A stretch of DNA of 10,628 nt from JASFRI01 sp050115015 (GCA_050115015.1 JASFRI010000124.1:1-10628); one strand, 5' to 3'; positions 1-8,700 are shown, counted from the stretch's first letter. Numbers and translations: made by a program. Notes: generated by a model from the sequence alone, not told the origin.

Positions 1-1
1 C

Positions 2-220
2 ATCGGTGAGTACGCCTTCATCGGCGCCGGAGCCGTCGTCCTCAGGGATGTGCCTCCCCATGGCCTCGTCGTGGGAAACCCTGCCCGCCAGGTGGGGTGG
101 ATCAGCGCGTACGGCCACACGCTCGAGTTCGGTCCGACAGGTGAGGCAACCTGCCCGGAGAGCGGTGAACGCTACCTGCTGCAGGATGGAAACGTACGAA
201 GGGTGACAGGTGCGACCTGA
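2..220 (+). CDS. C-terminal part of a hexapeptide-repeat N-acetyltransferase (WbpD/WlbB-like), 5' end outside the window
   Basis: The frame opening at base 2 reads 72 residues to a TGA at 218-220; the start lies upstream of the window. Visible are a final hexapeptide-helix turn (IGEYAFIGAGAVVLRDVP), then the VVGNPARQVGW signature, then a tail beginning ISAYGHTLEF and containing CPESGERY. From family knowledge, this GNPAR-x-x-GW end followed by a short cysteine/glycine tail is typical of UDP-2-acetamido-3-amino-2,3-dideoxy-glucuronate N-acetyltransferases (WbpD/WlbB) and of sugar 3-N-acetyltransferases. These use acetyl-CoA to acetylate a nucleotide-sugar amine in the cytoplasm for O-antigen or other surface glycans. 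The gene is convergent with the Bat operon and functionally unrelated to it by context. The exact sugar substrate cannot be read from this fragment. Other LbH acyltransferases remain possible, but the tail makes the nucleotide-sugar type the best call. Confidence 0.85.
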   Translation: MGEYAFIGAGAVVLRDVPPHGLVVGNPARQVGWISAYGHTLEFGPTGEATCPESGERYLLQDGNVRRVTGAT

Positions 221-259
221 GGCAGCGCTTGCGGGAGTCGAAGCCGGTCCGGTCGGGTG

Positions 260-285
260 AGCCCGGAGCCAGAGGCGCTCCGGCT
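260..285. terminator. Hairpin 1 between convergent genes, possible terminator
   Basis: AGCC (260-263) pairs with GGCT (282-285) and GGAGC (265-269) with GCTCC (277-281), giving nine base pairs with one bulged C at 264 and a 7-base loop. It lies 40 bases past the stop of the acetyltransferase gene. There is no T-run after it on either strand, so it is not a classical intrinsic terminator. It could slow transcription or protect the 3' end of the message. Confidence 0.35.
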
Positions 286-300
286 GCACTCGGGGCGACC

Positions 301-331
301 CTCGAGGGAGGGACGGTGTCGCCCTCCCGAG
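301..331. terminator. Hairpin 2 between convergent genes, possible bidirectional terminator
   Basis: GGGAGGG (306-312) pairs perfectly with CCCTCCC (322-328) around a 9-base loop. CTC (301-303) and GAG (329-331) extend the stem after a 2-base bulge. It lies between a plus-strand stop at 220 and a minus-strand stop at 393, where a shared terminator is expected. No T-tract follows on either strand, so termination may depend on Rho or need only the strong stem. Seen: the stem. Inferred: the function. Confidence 0.4.
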
Positions 332-392
332 GTTCCCTGAGGACCGTGCATCTCCAGGAGGGCATCCGGGCCCGCACCCGCCGGGACCGCCG

Positions 393-1178
393 CTACACGA
401 TCCCCAGGGCATCGCGCGGGACCCAGCCGTTGAGCCCGTTGGGCAGCAGGATCTGAACCCAGCCCTCCCGCTGGTTCCGGATGTCGACCCGCAGCCCCTC
501 GTGGACCGTGAACAGCGACGTGTTCTCCGGCGAGGGTCCGCTCAGCGCGTCCACCTTCTCGACGAGCACCACGCCCCGGCGCACCCCCCGGGCGCGATGG
601 TCCTTGTAGACGAGGAGGGCGCCGGACCAGACCGTCATGCACAGGAGCACGATCCCCACGTAGCCGAGGGCGCGCCGGACGAGCCGGGATCGGGTCAGGA
701 TCGCCCCCGCCGCCGCGCCGCCGAGGAGGTAGGTCGCGATCAGCAGCAGCCATGCGTCCTCCCGGGGATCGGTCAGGTTCACCAGTTTGCGCAGGACCCG
801 CGCGGGGAACGCGGGCTCCGGGAGCTCGACCCGGTCCACCGTCAGGCGGGAAGCGTACGCCAGGTTCTCGGCTGCCTCCCGGTCTCCGGGGGCCAGCTTC
901 AGCGCACGCTCGTAGGCCAGGATCGCCTCGCCGAGTCGCCCCTCCTTGAACCGTGCGTTCCCGAGGTTGTAGTAGACGATCTCGTTACGGACCCCGTAGT
1001 CCAGGATCCGCTCGTAGGCCTCGGCGGCCCCGGAGAAATCGCCCTCCTCGTAGCGCCGGTTCCCCTCCGCGAGCAGGTCGGCGGTGCGATCTGCGGCTCC
1101 CGCGGCGAGGGGGAGGACCAGGAGCGCCACGCCCAGCAGTCCGCGCCAGGTCCGCGGCGAGCGCCGCCGCCGGCTCAC
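393..1178 (-). CDS. batE: BatE-like protein: TPR repeats, two membrane segments and a C-terminal SH3 domain
   Basis: 261 residues. The start is the GTG at 1178 because it overlaps the batD stop as GTGA, has GGAG eight bases upstream, and gives a good signal sequence (five arginines among the first nine residues, then GLLGVALLVLPLAAGAA). An ATG further upstream would add 34 arginine/glycine-rich residues lying within batD and is unlikely. Two tetratricopeptide repeats span about 31-98, with the NLGNARFKEGRLGEAILAYE pattern. Hydrophobic helices lie at about 143-161 and 169-191, separated by a basic loop (TRSRLVRR). An SH3b-like domain runs from about 200 to the end and closes with GWVPRDALGI. 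The positive loop suggests that the TPR part and the SH3 part both face the periplasm. In the Bat system BatE is a TPR protein; the SH3 might bind a peptide or peptidoglycan, which is inference. It is the last gene of the operon. Confidence 0.88.
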   Translation of the reverse strand: MSRRRRSPRTWRGLLGVALLVLPLAAGAADRTADLLAEGNRRYEEGDFSGAAEAYERILDYGVRNEIVYYNLGNARFKEGRLGEAILAYERALKLAPGDREAAENLAYASRLTVDRVELPEPAFPARVLRKLVNLTDPREDAWLLLIATYLLGGAAAGAILTRSRLVRRALGYVGIVLLCMTVWSGALLVYKDHRARGVRRGVVLVEKVDALSGPSPENTSLFTVHEGLRVDIRNQREGWVQILLPNGLNGWVPRDALGIV

Positions 1179-2992
1179 CGCAGCTTCTCCAGGCGGACGC
1201 CGAGGCTCTCCGCCCGGGCGAGCAGCTCCTCCATGGCCCCCTCGGAGACGGACGACGGGGCGAACCGTGCCGCATCGCACGCGTCCAGGACGCTCTGTGT
1301 CTCGGACCGGAGCTCCTCCGCCGCGCCGGCGGCGGTGAGAACCTCACGGATGCGATCCCGAGTCAGCCCCGCCGCCGCGAGGTTGAAGCGATCGCCCAGC
1401 AGCCCCGTCACCGCCCGCGACACGGCCCCGTGGAACCCCACCGCGTCCCGCTGGCGGCGCGCGGAGGCGGCCTCGGCCAGGGCGCTACGGAACGCCCGCC
1501 GCGCCCCCAGTGCCCGTCGCCGCGCCACGTCCGCGCGCAGACGGTCCGTGCGCAGACGCCACGCGAGGAGGGCCCCGTTCAGCAGGAAGGGCATCGCCAG
1601 CAGCGCCAGGTAGGCTCCGGAGCGATGAAACGACGTCGTCCGGTCCCGCAGATCGCCGTCCCCGAGCCGGATGAAATGGATGTCCTCCCCCAGTGCCGTG
1701 ACCTCGCGTCGCGTGAGGCCGGCACCTCGCGGGAGCTCGGGACCTTCGCCGCGCGCGATGTGGAGCGGCACCGCATCGGAGCGTAGCGTCCGGTAATCCC
1801 CGGCCACGGGATCGAAGTAGGAGAACGCGATCGGCGGGATCGCCTGCTCCCCCGGCGCCAGCGGGAGCAGGACGTATTCCCAGGTCCGGGATCCGCGGAA
1901 GACGCCCCCCTCGAACCCCTGGGTCTCGGTGACCGTCGGGTCGAAGGGACGGAAATCCGCCAGCGCCGGGAGCTCCGGCTCCCCCGCCGCCCGGATGTTC
2001 CCGGTCCCCGACACGCGAACGGAGAGCGCCACGGCATCGTTGACCACGCTCGACTCCCGGTCGGTGGCGACCTCGAGACGGAACTCGCCGACCGCCCCGC
2101 TGAACCCCACCGGTCGCCCCTCCCCCGGGAGAGGCAGCACCTCCACCTGGAGGGGCGCCGTCCGCCGCAGGACCGTCTGCTCCCGGTCGAAGAAGAAGGA
2201 GCCGAACCGATCGCCCCGGTCCCCACGCACCCGCAGCTGCAGCGTGATCGGTGCGATCTCCACCGTACCCGAGGCCGTCGGGAAGAGCGCGAAGTGCGCG
2301 AGCTCGTACTCGTTGTACTGCTTCCCATCCCGCTCCACCTGGCCGCCGTCGATGCGCGAGGGCGGCTCGTCGACGAAGTCGAAGTCCCTCTCGGCCCAGA
2401 ACCCGCTGAAATCGGGGCGGCTCTGGTACGCCATCCCGCGGATTCCCATCTGCGTCAGGATCTTCAGCGTGAAGCCGACCTGCTGCCCCACGTAGGCGCG
2501 CGTCCGGTCCAGCTCCGCGACGAGCAGCACCTCGCCGCTCTGCTCGCGGCGGCGGCCGGAGGAGGGGACGCGCGTCGCCACGGACCCCTCCACGACCTGC
2601 ACGTCGACCGGATCCGTACGGAACCCCGCGTCGTCCACCCGGAGGGCCAGGGACGGGATCGTCAGGCGCCCGGTGCGCCGGGGACCGAGGGTCCACAGCA
2701 GGTCGACCGCCGCGCTGAAGCGGCCGTTCACGATGGACTGCCGCTGCACCCGGCGTGGACCGTCCAGGACCTCGAAGTCCCGCAGGGCCCCGAGGTCAGG
2801 GGGCTCGACGGTGGTGAAGCCGGCGCCGTTCACCTCGATCTTGTATTCCAGGGTGTCCTGCAGGCCGATCCGGCGAGCGTCGACGGTCGTGTTCACCTGG
2901 AAGCTGTCCTGCGCATGCGCGGGCGCGAGGACGGAGGCCGCCAGCAGCAGCAACCCCGGCCAGCGCGAGCGGCACGATCCCCGTGGAGACAT
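1175..2992 (-). CDS. batD: BatD family protein: signal peptide, large extracytoplasmic beta domains, one membrane helix, cytoplasmic tail
   Basis: 605 residues. The ATG at 2992 follows the batC TAG by two bases and has AAGGA about nine bases upstream. A signal peptide covers about 1-27 (GLLLLAASVLAPAHA, then QDS). The extracytoplasmic part, about 28-455, has the beta-sandwich character of BatD (oxygen-tolerance family): an early FQVNTTVDARRIGLQDTLEY segment, a middle domain beginning near VLLVAELDRTRAYVGQQV, and a later domain with VSGTGNIRAAGEPELP. A transmembrane helix lies at about 459-479 (YLALLAMPFLLNGALLAWRL). The arginine-rich cytoplasmic tail follows, including VLDACDAARFA near residue 570. 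Length and order match the family. BatD probably binds the VWA partners BatA and BatB outside the cytoplasmic membrane (inference). Its frame is also open upstream across batC, an effect of high GC, and must not be read as one 891-residue protein. Confidence 0.92.
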   Translation of the reverse strand: MSPRGSCRSRWPGLLLLAASVLAPAHAQDSFQVNTTVDARRIGLQDTLEYKIEVNGAGFTTVEPPDLGALRDFEVLDGPRRVQRQSIVNGRFSAAVDLLWTLGPRRTGRLTIPSLALRVDDAGFRTDPVDVQVVEGSVATRVPSSGRRREQSGEVLLVAELDRTRAYVGQQVGFTLKILTQMGIRGMAYQSRPDFSGFWAERDFDFVDEPPSRIDGGQVERDGKQYNEYELAHFALFPTASGTVEIAPITLQLRVRGDRGDRFGSFFFDREQTVLRRTAPLQVEVLPLPGEGRPVGFSGAVGEFRLEVATDRESSVVNDAVALSVRVSGTGNIRAAGEPELPALADFRPFDPTVTETQGFEGGVFRGSRTWEYVLLPLAPGEQAIPPIAFSYFDPVAGDYRTLRSDAVPLHIARGEGPELPRGAGLTRREVTALGEDIHFIRLGDGDLRDRTTSFHRSGAYLALLAMPFLLNGALLAWRLRTDRLRADVARRRALGARRAFRSALAEAASARRQRDAVGFHGAVSRAVTGLLGDRFNLAAAGLTRDRIREVLTAAGAAEELRSETQSVLDACDAARFAPSSVSEGAMEELLARAESLGVRLEKLR

Positions 2993-2994
2993 CG

Positions 2995-3813
2995 CTACCA
3001 GTCCTTCCCGGTCCCGCGCCCGGTGCGGGCAGCCCGCAGCGCCCGCTTCATGTTCTCCTTCTCCTCCTGCTTGAGCGCATCGAGGATGCGGGCCGCCTCC
3101 TCCTCCGGGAGATCCGGCTCCCCGGCCTGCATCCCGTCGGCCTGCTGCGGGGTCTCCCCCTCCGCCTGCTGCGGGTCCGCGGGCTTCTCCCGGGGCTCCG
3201 GCTCCTGCGAGCCCTCCTGCTGCTCCTGGGGCTCGTCCCGCCGGTCCTCCCGGGCGGGGGATTCCTGCTCGTCCTGGCTCTCCTCCGGCTGCTGGGAGTC
3301 CTGCTGCTGGGGATCCTGCTCCTGCTGATCCTGCTGCTCCTGCTGATCGTCCTGCTGCTGCTGTTGCTGCTGCTGCTGCTCCTCCTCCAGGGCCCGGAGC
3401 GCGAGCTCCAGATTCCGTTTGGCGTCGACATCCCCGGGGCTCTCCCGGAGGACCCTGGCGTAGTCCTCCACGGCCTTGTCGAACTCCTGGGAGAGGAAGC
3501 GCGCGTTGCCGATGTTGAACCGCGCACTGCGACGAAGCGCGGGGTCGTCGGACAGCTCCGCGAGACGGTACTCGTCCATGGCCCGCTCGTAGTCCCCCTG
3601 CCGGAAGAGCACGTTGCCGATGTTGTAGTGCAGGACGGGAGAGTCCGGAACGTCCACCTGCGCGTCCGTGTACCGGGCCAGAGCCCCTTCCAGATCTCCC
3701 GCGAGATAGCTCTCGTTGCCGCGCCGGACCTTCTCCGCCGGCCCCGCTGCCAGGACGGCGGCCGCCGGAAGAGCCCAGACCAGCGCGACGACCCACCTTC
3801 CTCGTCGGCTCAT
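2995..3813 (-). CDS. batC: BatC-like TPR protein with a glutamine-rich, acidic tail
   Basis: 272 residues. The ATG at 3813 overlaps the batB stop as ATGA, and AAGGAGG lies eight bases upstream inside batB. The N-terminus is a signal or anchor sequence (RRGRWVVALVWALPAAAVLAAG). TPR repeats occupy about 26-140, with cues such as YNIGNVLFRQGDYERAMDEY and FNIGNARFLSQEFDKAVEDY. Then comes a low-complexity stretch with nine consecutive glutamines (146-154) continuing as a Q/D/E/P-rich, probably disordered region to about 215. The C-terminal segment has a short amphipathic helix (AARILDALKQEEKENMKRAL) and ends GKDW. TPR proteins between batB and batD are standard in Bat operons and probably scaffold the complex. 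The signal sequence suggests a periplasmic or membrane-anchored location. The exact role is unknown. Confidence 0.88.
   Translation of the reverse strand: MSRRGRWVVALVWALPAAAVLAAGPAEKVRRGNESYLAGDLEGALARYTDAQVDVPDSPVLHYNIGNVLFRQGDYERAMDEYRLAELSDDPALRRSARFNIGNARFLSQEFDKAVEDYARVLRESPGDVDAKRNLELALRALEEEQQQQQQQQQDDQQEQQDQQEQDPQQQDSQQPEESQDEQESPAREDRRDEPQEQQEGSQEPEPREKPADPQQAEGETPQQADGMQAGEPDLPEEEAARILDALKQEEKENMKRALRAARTGRGTGKDW
3349..3387 (-). repeat. CAG-type trinucleotide tract coding polyglutamine in batC
   Basis: On the minus strand 3352-3378 is nine glutamine codons, eight CAG and one CAA. It is flanked by GAG-GAG-GAG (glutamates) on the 5' side and by two aspartate codons on the 3' side. 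Further CAG-rich glutamine clusters follow towards 3250. The tract is in frame, so slippage by whole units would change tail length without breaking the protein. Confidence 0.9.
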
Positions 3814-4820
3814 GCGTCCACCCTCCTTCGTCGATCCGCCAGCAGCGCATCCAGGCCCAGCAGTCCGAGGGCAGCCAGCAGCGGCAACTGGTACCGATCC
3901 TCGAGGTTCGTCGCCAGGCGAGAGGACAGCTCCTTCCGGTCCATCCCGCCGATCTCCTCGGCGATCCGGTCCAGCTCCTGCTGTCCCGGCGTCGCCGGAT
4001 AGTACGTGCCGCCGGTGATCCGGGAGATCTCCTCCAGCAGGTCCGAGTCCAGCCGGCTCGTGACGACCTGCCCCTCCTCGTCCCGCACGTAGTCCGTCAC
4101 CTTCCCCGAGCCGTCGGTCAGCGGGATCGGCTCCCCTGCGGGGCTCCCGACGCCGACCGAGAACACGATCACGCCGGCCCGGGCGGCCTCCCTCGCGGCG
4201 TCCAGGGGCTCGGTGTCCTGGTCCTCGCCGTCCGTGAAGAGGACCATGACCTTGTACTGCTGCTCCCCGGCGTCGAAGAGCGCCGTGCCCTTCCGGATCG
4301 CCGCGCTCAGCGCGGTGCCGGGATCCGGGATCATGCTCGGATCCAGGATATCCAGGAAGATCCTGGCGGCCGCGTGATCCAGCGTCAAGGGACAGAAGAC
4401 CTGGGCGCTGCCGGCGAAGGCGACCAGCCCCACGCGGTCATCGGGGAGCCGGTCGATCAGTTCGCTGAGGGCCTCCTTCGCCTGGTCCAGCCGGGAGGGC
4501 CGCACGTCCCGGGCGAGCATGGAGCGAGACACGTCCACCACCATGACCAGGTCGATCCCGCGGCGCCGCACCTCCTGCATCCGCGTGCCCCACTGCGGCC
4601 CCGCCAGCGCCAGGGACAGCGCCCCGAAGCCTGCGAGGAGCACGGCCAGCCGCAGGGCCCGGGCCTCGGCGCCGGGAGCGCTGGAGAAGCGGCCCAGCGT
4701 CGCGACGCTGCCCAGCCGCCGGAGGGCGGCCCGGCGCCGCCGCGCCACCCACAGGGCGAGGAGCCCGAGCAGCGGCACCGCGAGCAGCGTCCAGAGCAGC
4801 TCCGGATGGTCGAAGCGCAT
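3810..4820 (-). CDS. batB: BatB: membrane-anchored VWA domain protein
   Basis: 336 residues. The ATG at 4820 has a strong GAGGAGG ribosome-binding site in the 16-base gap after batA. Two hydrophobic helices lie near the N-terminus (about 9-25 and 57-73). A VWA domain follows from about 88 to 290, and a third helix lies at about 311-327. MIDAS metal-site residues are present: D96, S98 and S100 (VVDVSRSML), T169 (in PGTALS) and D197 (in LFTDGEDQD). The sequence around ARDVRPSRLDQAK is typical of the BatB branch. The VWA domain should sit on the extracytoplasmic or cytoplasmic face according to how the first two helices pair; with a helical hairpin the domain and the short tail are on opposite sides of helix 3. 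VWA/MIDAS domains bind a divalent metal and mediate protein-protein contact, and MoxR is the expected ATPase partner of the system. The gene is coupled to batC through an ATGA overlap. Confidence 0.93.
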   Translation of the reverse strand: MRFDHPELLWTLLAVPLLGLLALWVARRRRAALRRLGSVATLGRFSSAPGAEARALRLAVLLAGFGALSLALAGPQWGTRMQEVRRRGIDLVMVVDVSRSMLARDVRPSRLDQAKEALSELIDRLPDDRVGLVAFAGSAQVFCPLTLDHAAARIFLDILDPSMIPDPGTALSAAIRKGTALFDAGEQQYKVMVLFTDGEDQDTEPLDAAREAARAGVIVFSVGVGSPAGEPIPLTDGSGKVTDYVRDEEGQVVTSRLDSDLLEEISRITGGTYYPATPGQQELDRIAEEIGGMDRKELSSRLATNLEDRYQLPLLAALGLLGLDALLADRRRRVDA

Positions 4821-4836
4821 CGCTAGTCCCTCCTCG

Positions 4837-5847
4837 TCACGGAAGCCTCCGGAACCCGAAGGCGAGCAGGAGCTGCTCCAGGAGAAGCAGCAAGCCGGCG
4901 GGCCCCACGAGGTAGAGGTAGAGCTCCTCGAACCGCTCGTAGCGCTTCATCACCACGTCCGTGGTCTCCATGGCGTCGATCTCCGCGAAGATCTCCTGCA
5001 GCCGCTCCACGTCGGTGGCGCGGAAGTACTGCCCGCCGGTGCGTTCCGCGATGTCCCGCAGCGTCTTCTCGTCCAGATCCACGCGCAACATGACGTAGCG
5101 CCGTCCGAAGACCGGGTCCTCGTAGGGGTACGGCGCCTCGCCGCTGGTCCCCACACCGATCGTGTAGACCTTCACGCCCAGGGACCGCGCCAGGTCCGCC
5201 GCCGTGGCCGGGTCGATCTGCCCCTGGTTGTTCCGCCCGTCGGTGAGCAGGATGACGACCCGGCTCTTCCCCTTGCCGTCCCGCAGGCGGTTGACCGCGT
5301 TCGCCAGCCCCATGCCGATGGCGGTCCCGTCCTCCTCCTTCGTGGCGAGCTGGACGCCGTCGAGGAGCGTCTGCAGGATCTCGTAGTCCAGGGTGAGCGG
5401 ACAGCGCGGGTACGACCGGCCCGCGAACACCACCATGCCGATCCGGTCGTTCCGGCGCCCCTGGATGAAGTGATCCACCACCGCCTTGGCCGCCTCCAGG
5501 CGGTTCGGCTTGAGGTCCTCCGCCGCCATGGACGTGGAGTTGTCCACGGAGACGATGATGTCGATGCCCCGGGTGAGGATCTCGTCCTCCCGGTCCACGC
5601 TCTGGGGCCGGGCCAGGCCGCCCACCAGCAGGGCGATGGCGACGACCCGCAGGACGAAGGGAAGGTGGCGCCAGCGCAGACGCGCGGACCGCAGCAGCGG
5701 CGCGGCGACGCGCAGCGACGAGTAGCGCAGGGCCGGGAGCCCCCGGCGCTGCCGGGCCATGTAGCGGGCCACCAGCACCGGCAGGACCGCCAGTGCGAGC
5801 AGGGCCCAGGGCTGCGCCAGGCGGAGGCTCTGACCGGCGAGGTCCAT
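4837..5847 (-). CDS. batA: BatA: membrane-anchored VWA domain protein
   Basis: 336 residues, the same length as BatB. The ATG at 5847 lies three bases after the preceding stop; GGAGG eight bases upstream supports it. Helices lie at about 14-29 (ALLALAVLPVLVARYM) and 63-79, then a VWA domain at about 93-292, and a C-terminal helix at about 309-332 (LYLVGPAGLLLLLEQLLLAF). MIDAS residues visible are D102, S104 and S106 in SVDNSTSM, T175 in DGTAIG, and D203 in LLTDGRNN. The BatA-type C-terminal part with GGQYFRATD and a pair of conserved acidic helices is present. BatA and BatB look like paralogues of one architecture, probably forming a pair within the membrane complex (inference). It differs from most family members in having DNSTS rather than DVSGS at the metal site, which keeps all the coordinating positions. 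Confidence 0.93.
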   Translation of the reverse strand: MDLAGQSLRLAQPWALLALAVLPVLVARYMARQRRGLPALRYSSLRVAAPLLRSARLRWRHLPFVLRVVAIALLVGGLARPQSVDREDEILTRGIDIIVSVDNSTSMAAEDLKPNRLEAAKAVVDHFIQGRRNDRIGMVVFAGRSYPRCPLTLDYEILQTLLDGVQLATKEEDGTAIGMGLANAVNRLRDGKGKSRVVILLTDGRNNQGQIDPATAADLARSLGVKVYTIGVGTSGEAPYPYEDPVFGRRYVMLRVDLDEKTLRDIAERTGGQYFRATDVERLQEIFAEIDAMETTDVVMKRYERFEELYLYLVGPAGLLLLLEQLLLAFGFRRLP

Positions 5848-5850
5848 CCC

Positions 5851-6804
5851 TCAGCCCTCCACCGCGGCATCGACCGCCGGCGGCGGGGCCGGACGCGTCC
5901 GTTCCACCAGATCCCGCACCTCCGCCGCCAGGCTGCGGCTCGGCCCCGAGGGGGGACGATGGCGCGCGAACTTCACCGCATCGCAGGCGTGCAGGATCGA
6001 GGCGGCACGGTCCGTGACCCAGCCGTCCAGCGGCACCGCCCGCGCGTCGCGCAGCACCTCGAACGTGGTCCGTTCCGCCGTCGGCACCGCGAAGCGGCGC
6101 CAGAGATAGCGCTTGGCGATCTCCGCGAGTTCCACATGGAACTCCTTCACCCGCCCCTCCTCGAGATGCCGCCGCGCCAGCAGATGGTCCAAGGCGCGCA
6201 GGGCCTCCTCGTCGGGAGGCAGGGGCGGCACCTGGGGGGCCGTGGCGCCGGCGGCGGCCCGGCCGTGCCGTCGTCGCCACCACCACAGGAGCAGGAGCGC
6301 CGCCAGCAGCAGTGCTCCGCCCCCCAGCGCCCAGCGAAGCCAGCGAAGGGTGCCGGGCAGGAATGCCGGCGGCTTGATGTCCGCCAGGTCCTCGTCTCCC
6401 TCCTCCAGGACGGAGCGCACCTCGATCTCCCGGGCCTCGCTGGACAGGGAGACCGCGTCGTCGCCCTCGCCCACCGTTACCTGGAGCGCCGGGATCTCGA
6501 GGATGCCCGGCTCGAAGGCGGCGACGACCCAGCGCTTGCGGTGCAGCGAGCCCTCGCTCCCCTCGTCGCTCTCCGGCGGCGGGTCCTCCAGGATGACGAG
6601 GCGGCCCAGCGTCCCCCCGGGCGCGGGGAAGCGGACCGGCAGCCCCGGCTCCGACCGCACCTCGAGGGTGACGGTGATGGGCGCGCCGACCGTCAGGTCC
6701 GCGGCACCGCCGGACACCTCGAGTTCGACCTCCGGCGCCGCACGGGCGGAAGGCGTCGCGGCCAGCAGCAGCGCCAGGAGCACCCCCCGGACCTCAGCGC
6801 GCAA
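5851..6804 (-). CDS. BatD-like single-pass membrane protein of the MoxR/Bat operon, function unknown
   Basis: 317 residues from a TTG at 6804, chosen because GGAGGG lies seven bases upstream and it yields a signal peptide (RAEVRGVLLALLLAATPSARA). A GTG at 6783 is the main alternative but would lose the basic residues. The start overlaps the DUF58 stop by 11 bases. The extracytoplasmic part, about 24-150, looks like one or two immunoglobulin-type beta domains (APITVTLEVRSEPGLPVRFP) ending in an ADIKPP motif. A helix lies at about 153-176 (WALGGGALLLAALLLLWWW), then a cytoplasmic tail of about 140 residues. The tail aligns without gaps to the BatD tail over 59 residues, F222-A280 here, 16 identities by hand. 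Proteins of this shape between DUF58 and batA are common in such operons but have no agreed name. It may be a short BatD paralogue (inference). Confidence 0.85.
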   Translation of the reverse strand: MRAEVRGVLLALLLAATPSARAAPEVELEVSGGAADLTVGAPITVTLEVRSEPGLPVRFPAPGGTLGRLVILEDPPPESDEGSEGSLHRKRWVVAAFEPGILEIPALQVTVGEGDDAVSLSSEAREIEVRSVLEEGDEDLADIKPPAFLPGTLRWLRWALGGGALLLAALLLLWWWRRRHGRAAAGATAPQVPPLPPDEEALRALDHLLARRHLEEGRVKEFHVELAEIAKRYLWRRFAVPTAERTTFEVLRDARAVPLDGWVTDRAASILHACDAVKFARHRPPSGPSRSLAAEVRDLVERTRPAPPPAVDAAVEG

Positions 6805-7668
6805 GCCGGGCCCTCCGCTCGAAGAAGCGCACCAGCGGAACGTCGTAGGGTTCCTCGGTGCCCAGGTCCACCGCGTCGATGGACAGGCGGCGGAACATCT
6901 GCCGACGGTTCTCGAGCCGCTCCACCGCCGCCTCGCGGAAGCGGCGCCGCAGCGCCGCCGATCCCGTGTCCACCACCCGGACCTCCCCGGTCTCCGCGTC
7001 CTCCAGGGCCACCAGGCCGACATCGGGCATCTCCCGCTCCCGCGGGTCGTCCACCGCCAGCGCCACCAGGTCGTGTGTCCGGTTTGCGATCCGCAGCGGC
7101 CGCTCGTAGCCCTCCGCGAGGAAGTCCGAGACGAGGAACACCACCGCGCGCCGCCGGATCACGTGCCCCAGGTACTCCAGGGCCTGGACCAGGTCCGTCC
7201 CGCGCCCCTCCGGCTGGTGGTAGAGGATCTCGCGGATCACCCGGAGGACGTGGGCCCGTCCCTTCCGTGGCGGGACGAACTTCTCGACCCGGTCCGTGAA
7301 CAGGATGAGGCCGACGCGGTCGTTGTTCCGGGTGGCCGAGAACGCGAGCAGCGCGCAGATCTCCGCCATCATCTCGGACTTCAGCTGCGCCGCGGTGCCG
7401 AAGCGGTTGGAGCCCGACAGGTCCACCACGAGGACGACGGTGAGCTCGCGTTCCTCGATGTACTTCTTGACGTACGGGTGCCCCATCCGGGACGTCACAT
7501 TCCAGTCGATGGTCCGGATCTCGTCCCCGAACTGGTACTCGCGCACCTCCGAGAACTCCATCCCGCGCCCCTTGAACACCGAGTGATAGCCCCCGGCGAG
7601 GCTCTCGTTGACGAGCTTGCGGGTCCGGATCTCGATGCGGCGGACCTTGCGCAGGATCTCCCGCGGGA

Positions 7669-7672
<4 letters not shown>
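6794..7672 (-). CDS. DUF58 family protein with VWA-type domain
   Basis: 292 residues from a TTG at 7672 that overlaps the moxR stop as TTGA; GGAGG lies four bases upstream. The length fits the usual DUF58 size of about 290. The signature GRGMEFSEVREYQFGD (35-50), followed by IRTIDWN (52-58), is diagnostic. A VWA-like fold follows: VVLVVDLSGS gives D84, S86 and S88, with T159 in GRGTDLV and D183 in VSDF completing a plausible MIDAS. No membrane segment or signal peptide is seen, so the protein should be cytoplasmic. DUF58 genes lie next to moxR in very many bacteria and are thought to work with the MoxR ATPase. An in-frame extension of the reading frame upstream through moxR is an artefact of high GC. 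The start is inferred; the later ATG at residue 38 would remove the family signature. Confidence 0.92.
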
Positions 7673-8664
<992 letters not shown>

Positions 8665-8700
8665 GCACCCTCCGGTTGGTTGATTCTCGATCCTCGAGTC

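Noticed and set aside
1175..3850. A single 891-residue minus-strand reading frame covering batC and batD
   Set aside because: Its first 286 residues lie antisense-frame to the clear TPR protein BatC, are low-complexity Arg/Gly/Ala and have no family features. BatD has its own ATG, ribosome-binding site and signal peptide at 2992.
2983..4002. A plus-strand frame with long leucine runs resembling a membrane protein
   Set aside because: The leucines come from the CTG complement of the CAG glutamine tract of batC; the rest has no coding character.
4519..7299. A 926-codon plus-strand open frame opposite batB, batA and the BatD-like gene
   Set aside because: It opposes three recognised genes, is rich in Arg/Pro/Gly/His and lacks any domain. 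Long antisense frames are expected at this GC content.
8682..8699. Short inverted repeat CTCGA-TCC-TCGAG in the moxR leader
   Set aside because: Five-base arms with a 3-base loop are too short to tell from chance, and nothing else supports a function.
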